DNA from: Mesorhizobium_K marinum
GTDB lineage: Bacteria > Pseudomonadota > Alphaproteobacteria > Rhizobiales > Rhizobiaceae
Assembly: GCF_040813715.1 (NCBI RefSeq)
Contig: NZ_JBFOCH010000018.1
Strand: one strand, 5' to 3'
Length of the DNA: 64,000 nt
Below, piece by piece: positions 58,510 through 64,000 of this stretch; within the stretch, counting starts at the first letter, position 1; each line of letters starts with the position of its first letter. The position numbers and the translations under genes are program-made. The notes under the pieces were generated by a model. The model ran no database searches. It worked only from the letters and a program-made list of their open reading frames with translations, and was not told the origin of the DNA.

Positions 58510-61500
58510 ATGCGACTGGTCAAGCTCGTCCTGCGTCTTCTCCGCTATGGGATCTATGCGGCGCTGGCGCTCGTCGTGGGCGCGCTCGCGGTGCTTACGC
58601 TGACCGAGCGCGGCAGGGACAATCTGGCCGGGCTCATCTCCGATTTCGCGTCGTCGCCGGGCCAGACCGTCAAGGTCGCGGGCATCGACGGCATCTGGTC
58701 CGGTGAACTGACGGTGGCGAGCGTCGTTCTGGGGGACGGGCAGGGGCCGTGGTTCGTGGCGCGCAACGTCGCCGTCGACTGGTCGCCGCTGAAGCTCCTT
58801 GCCGCGACGTTCGTCGCCGATCGCGTCCACGCCGAGCGCATCGAGGTGGCGCGCGCGCCCCTGCCGGCGAGCAAGCCGAAGGAGGAGCAGGGGTCCTTCT
58901 CGCTGCCGGTGGCGGTCGACATCAAGAAGATCGACCTGCCCGACGTCGCCCTCGGGCCGGCGCTCGCTGGCGGCGTTGCCTCGGTTTCCGCGAGCGGTTC
59001 GGCCAGCGCCGGAACATCGCCGCTCCAGGTCGTCGCCCAGCTCAACGTTGCGCGCAGCGATGGCCGCGCCGGCAGCATCGACGCCAAAATCGACTTCGCG
59101 CCCGGGGACAACCGCCTGGACATCGACGTGCGCGCCGCCGAGCCCGGCGGCGGCATCATCGCCAACCTGCTGAAACTGCCGGGCGAACCTGCCGTCGCGA
59201 TCGAGGTCGCGGGCAGCGGGCCGGCGGCCGACTGGTCGGGCAGCGGCACATTCGCGGTGGACGGCGCGGTCGTCACCCGGGTCGATGCGAGGCACCAGTT
59301 CACCGACAGGGGCAGTGCCGTCGAGGCCACCGGCGAGGGCGAATTCGAGCGCTTCCTGCCCGAGACCCTGCGTCCGCTGCTGGCCGGCAAGGCGAGCTTC
59401 GACCTGGCCGGCCTGCTGACGGCCGGCGGCGGCGTCGACATCGAGCGTGCGCGCATCGACAGCGCGGCGATGACGGCGACGGCGTCAGGCAGCCTTGACC
59501 CGCTCGGCGCCAGCGATTTCGCCGTGCAGATCGAGGCGACCGGCGGCGGCGTTCGTCTCTCCTTCGGAACAGAGGAGAGCCCGATCGACATCGACGTGAG
59601 CCGCGCCTCGGTGCGGGCGCTGGGCGATGGCCGCGAGCCGAACCTCGATATCGCAGCTGTGCTGCCCCGGGTCGCGACCGACAGCGCCGAACTCAGGAAT
59701 CTCGCCCTCGAACTGCACTCGGACGCCTTCAATATCCAGGCCAGGACCGGTCCTGTGACCGGAACCGCCACCGCCTCGGCGCTCGTCATCGACAACCCGA
59801 CGGTCGCGCCGCTGGTGGCAGGCAAGATCAGCGCGGGCCTGGCGGGGGTGCTGTCCACCGACCATCTTACCGTCACCGATGGCAACCTCGGCAGCGATGC
59901 GCTCGCGGGGAAATTCTCGGGCGACGTCTCGCTCGCCGACGGCTCGGTCACGTTGAAGATCAATGCCGATGTCGCGTCGTCGGCACTGCCGTCCGCAGTG
60001 CGGCCGGCGCTGGCGGAGCGGGTGCGGCTCGACGCCGACATATCGCGCGATCACGAGGGACAGGTCTCGGCCGATCCGTTCTCCATCGCGTCGGGAGAAT
60101 TGTCGGCGTCAGGCCGCGTTCGCACCGCCAACGAGGAGATCGACGCGGACATCTCGGGACGGCTTGGCGATGTCGGGCTCCTGGCTCCCGGCGCCAGCGG
60201 CGCCGTCGATCTCGCCGTGACCGCGAAGGGCGCCCTGCAGAAGCCCGACGTCGGCCTGACCGTGACCAGCGACCGGATCGAAGCCGCGGGCCGCGAGATC
60301 GCGGGGTTGCGTCTCGATGCCAGCGGCAAGGCCGACATCGACAACCCGGCCGCCGACGTCCGCCTGTCGGGCACGGTCGGCGGCGACCGGCTCGACGGCG
60401 AGGCCAAGCTGTCGACCACCGGCGGCAAGCGTGAGGTGAGGGGGCTTACCCTGTCGCTCGGGGAGAACCGCATCGCCGGCGACCTCGTCCTCGACGAAAA
60501 CTTCCTGCCGCTCGGCAGCGTCGACTTCCGGCTCCCGGACGTCGGCGCGCTCGCCGCGCTGGCGCTCGAGACCGTCAAGGGCGATCTGAACGGCACGATC
60601 GACTTTACCGATCGGGACGGCAAGCCTGAGCTCGCGGTCGCGGCCACCACCAACTCGCTGGCACGCGGCGACCTGACGGCTTCCGGCGTGGCGATCGACG
60701 CCACGGTCAGCGACTATGTGGCCGCGCCGCAGGTGGCGGGCAGGGTGCAGGCGGCGACCGTTACCTCGGGCTCGACGGAGATAAAGGGCATCGACGTCAG
60801 GCTGTCCCGGCAGGACGGCTGGACGGGTTTTGACGGCGGCGCGACGGTTTCGGACATCCCGGCGCGCGCTTCCGGCCGCGTCCAGGTCGCAAATGGCCGG
60901 ACGGTCATCGAGCTTGCGTCCGGGCAGGCGACCATGCGCGGCGTCGAGGCAAGGCTCGCCGGGACGTCGCGGGTCGAGATCGCCGACGGCACCACGACCC
61001 TCGACAAGGTCGCCGTCGACATCGGCGGGGGCACCGCGGTCGTCTCGGGAACGGCGGGATCGACGCTCAACCTCACGGCCAGGCTCACCGCGGTGCCGGC
61101 TTCCGTCGCCAACAGGTTCGCACCGGGCCTTGATGCCGCCGGCACCATATCCGGCACGGCCACTGTCACTGGCGCGGCCGCCAGTCCGGCGGTCGGCTAC
61201 GCGATCGACTGGAAGGGCGCGCAGACCGCGCAGACGCGCGGGGCCGGCTTCGGCGGGTTCAGCATCGCCTCCAGNCGATGCCGCCGGCACGATCTCTGGT
61301 ACGGCAACGGTCAGCGGCGCGGCCGCCAGTCCGGCGGTCGGCTACGCGATCGACTGGAAGGGCGCGCAGACCGCGCAGACGCGCGGGGCCGGCTTCGGCG
61401 GGTTCAGCATCGCCTCCAGCGGCGATTTCGCCGGCGGCAGGCTCAGTTTCCAGGCCAGCGCCGCCGACGGAGCCGGCCTGACGCTCAAGGGCGGCGGTTC

Positions 61501-62821
61501 AGTCGATACCGGCTCGCGCGCCCTTTCCCTCGATTTTTCGGGCGGGGTGCCCTTTGCGTTCCTCTCGTCGAAGCTGGCGGCTTCGGGCCTTTCGCTCAGC
61601 GGCGCGTCCACCGTCGAGTTGTCGGTTCGAGGCACGACCGCCTCGCCTGTCATCGGCGGTTCGCTCAGGACCTCGGGCGCGCGGTTCGTTGCGGCAGCCT
61701 CTGGCATCGCGATCAACGACATCCGCGCCGAAGTCTCGATAGCCAACGGCGTGGCGACGATCCGCACCCTGACCGGCAACCTGTCGACCGGCGGCAGCGT
61801 TTCGGGATCGGGCACGGTCGGCGTCGACCCGGCCACCGGCTTCCCGGCCGACATCGCCGTCAGGATCAGCAACGGGCGCTACACCGACGGGCGCGTCGTC
61901 ACCACGACGATGAACGGCGACCTCGCCATCAAGGGGCCGCTCGTGTCCCAGCCCACGCTCTCGGGGACGGTCAATCTCGAGAAGACGGTGATCACCGTGC
62001 CCGACCGGCTGCCCGGTTCGCTGGCCGAGCTCGACGTCAAGCACAAGAACGCGCCGGCCGCCGTGCGGACGCAGGCCGAGGCGCTTGCGCCGTCCGGCGC
62101 ATCGGGCGGCGGTTCGGGCGCCCTGATCCTCGACCTCACCGTCAATTCCAACAACCGCATCTTCGTCACCGGCCGTGGCCTGGACGCGGAGCTCGGCGGC
62201 AGCCTGCGGCTGACGGGCTCGACCGCCGCGCCGCAGGCGATCGGGCAGTTCACGCTTCGGCGCGGGCGCCTGTCGATTCTCGCGCGGCGGCTCACCTTCA
62301 CGCACGGCAACATCAATTTCGCCGGTTCCCTGGTCCCCAATCTGGACCTCGCCGCCACCTCCGATGTCGGCGACACGACCGTGACCGTCACGGTCAGCGG
62401 GCCGGCGGACAATCCGAGATTCGACTTCTCGTCGGTTCCCGCGCTGCCGCAGGACGAAGTGCTCGCACGGCTCATCTTCGGTCGCTCGCTGTCCAACCTT
62501 TCGCCGCTGCAGATCGCGCAGCTTGCCGACGCTGCGGCCTCGCTCGCGGGAGGCGGCGGCAGTTCCTCGCTGCTCCAGTCGCTGCGCAACAAGCTCGGCG
62601 TCGATGATCTCGACGTCAGGACCAACGACGACGGCAGCACCTCGGTGGCGGCCGGCAAGTACCTGAACGACCGTACTTATTTCTCGCTCGAGAAGGGCGG
62701 CAAGGCCGGGTCGGGAAAGGCCAGGATCGACCTCGACGTCGGTCGCGGCGTCAAGCTTCGCGGCGAGGCAAACGACAGCGGCGAAGCCAAGGGCGGCATC
62801 TTCTTCGAACGCGAATACTGA
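58510..62821 (+). CDS. tamB: Translocation and assembly module inner-membrane protein TamB
   Basis: Broken by the join at 61275 (144 bp repeated). Removing the 145-base offset gives 4167 bp, 1388 residues. An N-terminal TM (about residues 10-32) anchors a very long beta-helical, AsmA/TamB-type periplasmic region rich in short beta repeats. The C-terminal TamB (DUF490) domain is clear: VTVSGPADNPRFDFSSVPAL, LPQDEVLARLIFGRSLSNLS and a final EAKGGIFFEREY. It bridges the inner membrane to TamA. The two copies at the join differ at several sites, including synonymous ones, as in other joins. Confidence 0.93.
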
Positions 62822-63156
62822 TCCGGAAGGCCTCGCGGCCGACCTTTCCACATTATCTTTGGGGTTGACAGGACGAGCCCTTGCACGGCGGGGGCTGGAG
62901 GCGCGCGTGGCACCATCCCGGACCGCCTCTGGCGCTAGGCGACCTCATGTCGCTGCGCCATCGTGAAATTCGGTTGGCGGATTTTGTCGAATCCGCAGCG
63001 CACTACTATTTTTGCGTCAAGAGTGTCGCATTCGCGCATACCGACCTCCCCCTCCACGGTGCACATTTCCTCCCGGGTTCCCGTCCGCCGTATTTTTGAC
63101 AACACCGGCGCGATGCGGAATTGTAATCGGCGGAAAGCCAACAATGGGAGTTCGTC
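62822..63156 (+). promoter_or_regulatory. Intergenic region with candidate promoter for the solute-binding protein gene
   Basis: 335 bp without a supported gene. A short GGCC TCGC GGCC stem just after the tamB stop (62829-62840) lacks a T-run, so it is only a weak terminator candidate. Close to the next gene, TTGACA at 63096-63101 is a good -35 box, but the -10 is poor: AATTGT at 17-bp spacing or TGTAAT at 20 bp. A GGGAG ribosome site precedes the ATG at 63157. Confidence 0.4.
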
Positions 63157-64000
63157 ATGTCACTTTATAAGAGTAACGGAGATCGCGTCCCAGATCACAT
63201 CCGCAAGATGGCCGAAGGCGTCAAGGCGGGCAATGTCGACAGGCGCGAGTTCCTGGCGATGGCCAGTGTCTTCGGCGCCACGACGGCGATGGCATACGGG
63301 ATGATCGGCCTTGCCGCGCCGACGCCGGCGATGGCTCAGGAGCCCAAGAAGGGCGGCATTCTGAAGGTCGCCATGTGGGTCAAGGACCCCAAGGATCCGC
63401 GCACCGCCGACTGGTCCGAGATCGCCAACGCCGAGCGCCAGGTCATCGAGCCGCTGGTGAAATACACCAAGGAATACACCTTCCAGCCCTACCTCATCGA
63501 GAGCTGGGACGTGAACGACGACGCCACCGAATACACGCTGCATCTGCGCCAGGGCGTGGCCTGGAACAACGGCGACACCTTCAACGCCGATGACGTGATC
63601 TTCAACTTCACGCGCTGGGCCGACAAGAGCGCCGAAGGCAACTCGATGCCCGGCCGCCTCGGCACCATCGTCGACGAAGCCAGCGGCAAGATCCGCGACG
63701 GCGCCGTTACCAAGGTCGACGACAACACCGTCAAGATCTCGCTCACCAAGCCCGATATCGCGCTGATCCCAAGCCTGTGCGACTATCCGGCTCTGATCGT
63801 GCACCGGTCCTTCGACGAGACCGGCGCCAACTTCGTGCAGAACCCGATCGGCACCGGTCCCTTCGAGTTGGTTTCCTACGATGTCGGCCAGAAGGCGGTC
63901 TTCAAGCGTCGCGAGAACGGCGCCTGGTGGAACGGCGAGGTCTATCTCGACGGCGTCGAGTTCATCGACTACGGCACCGACCCGTCGGCGATGGTGTCGG
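63157..64000 (+). CDS. ABC transporter family 5 solute-binding protein (peptide/dipeptide type), Tat-exported (3' partial)
   Basis: Open to the right edge; 281 residues are visible. The ATG at 63157 has GGGAG upstream. The N-terminus is a Tat signal: the twin-arginine motif DRREFLAMAS is preceded by a 28-residue n-region and followed by a weakly hydrophobic segment to TPAMAQE. The mature part follows the SBP_bac_5 pattern: GGILKVAMWVKDPKDPRTAD, PLVKYTKEYTFQPYLIESWD, YTLHLRQGVAWNNGDTFNAD and DVIFNFTRW, NPIGTGPFELVSY. It binds an oligopeptide, nickel/opine-like or sugar ligand for an ABC importer; the ligand cannot be told. Permease and ATPase genes presumably follow outside the window. Confidence 0.87.
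   Translation, partial: MSLYKSNGDRVPDHIRKMAEGVKAGNVDRREFLAMASVFGATTAMAYGMIGLAAPTPAMAQEPKKGGILKVAMWVKDPKDPRTADWSEIANAERQVIEPLVKYTKEYTFQPYLIESWDVNDDATEYTLHLRQGVAWNNGDTFNADDVIFNFTRWADKSAEGNSMPGRLGTIVDEASGKIRDGAVTKVDDNTVKISLTKPDIALIPSLCDYPALIVHRSFDETGANFVQNPIGTGPFELVSYDVGQKAVFKRRENGAWWNGEVYLDGVEFIDYGTDPSAMVS

Noticed and set aside
62865..62870. TTGACA after the tamB stop as a promoter
   Set aside because: No -10-like hexamer at 16-18 bp and the next gene is almost 300 bp away; the TTGACA at 63096 is better placed.
62963..63304. Short plus-strand open frame overlapping the solute-binding protein start
   Set aside because: It reads through the ribosome site and Tat signal of the solute-binding protein in another frame and has no motif.
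1..64000. tRNA, rRNA, insertion sequence or prophage genes
   Set aside because: No cloverleaf-like segment, transposase, integrase or terminal repeat was found; gene content and base composition look uniform.

Overview
The window looks like a draft or metagenome-derived contig from an alphaproteobacterium of the Rhizobiales (Mesorhizobium/Phyllobacteriaceae-like). This is inferred from the high GC, the NdvB/NdvA cyclic beta-1,2-glucan pair, a BA14K-type protein, a DUF930 protein, the deformylase-type histidine utilisation genes and many TTG/GTG starts. It is a chromosomal segment with dense, mostly ordinary genes. No tRNA, rRNA, insertion sequence or CRISPR array was seen.

The assembly needs care. 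There are 16 single-N joins (1353, 2706, 3958, 4817, 10353, 23272, 25698, 27619, 30569, 32378, 32667, 39184, 41748, 53758, 56386, 61275) and one 71-N gap (31921-31991). Nearly all are flanked by direct duplications of about 30-280 bp. The copies differ mainly by third-position, often synonymous, substitutions. Deleting one copy plus the N restores the reading frame in every broken gene tested. These are therefore unmerged contig overlaps, probably from two co-assembled strains, and not real tandem repeats or frameshifts.

Layout. 1-906: tail of an LdtD-like protein without its catalytic motif. 894-7001: a sensor kinase of about 1900 residues with Cache, HAMP, five GAF domains and a 29-residue-repeat coiled-coil rod. 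7298-8252: copper module (PCu(A)C chaperone plus a DUF2946-like protein). 8352-15170: predicted peptide-modification operon (transglutaminase, fused circularly permuted ATP-grasp/alpha-E, transglutaminase-DUF2126). 15285-17419: hutC and hutF. 17580-22871: a methyltransferase and small envelope genes (DUF930, BA14K, LprI-MliC fusion, TraB/GumN-like membrane protein). 22924-28724: hutI-hutH-hutG-hutU on the minus strand, behind a perfect HutC-type palindrome. 28914-32149: a divergent two-gene unit encoding a glycosyltransferase-PhyH-double-cupin fusion and HutD. 32671-35048: frameshifted CHASE2 adenylate cyclase and a FecR-domain protein. 35367-46173: ndvB and ndvA. 46235-48427: an isolated ccmC and selO. 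48516-56158: alpha-2-macroglobulin and PBP1C operon. 56572-62821: tamA-tamB. 63157-end: a Tat-exported peptide-type ABC solute-binding protein, cut by the window edge.

Functionally, the hut genes make a complete histidine-to-glutamate route through formylglutamate (HutH, HutU, HutI, HutF, HutG) with repressor HutC and HutD. Much of the rest serves the cell envelope: periplasmic glucan synthesis and export, outer-membrane assembly, peptidoglycan synthesis with a protease trap, and lysozyme inhibition. The least explained items are the glycosyltransferase-dioxygenase-cupin fusion, the repeat-rod kinase and the LdtD-like protein without a catalytic motif.
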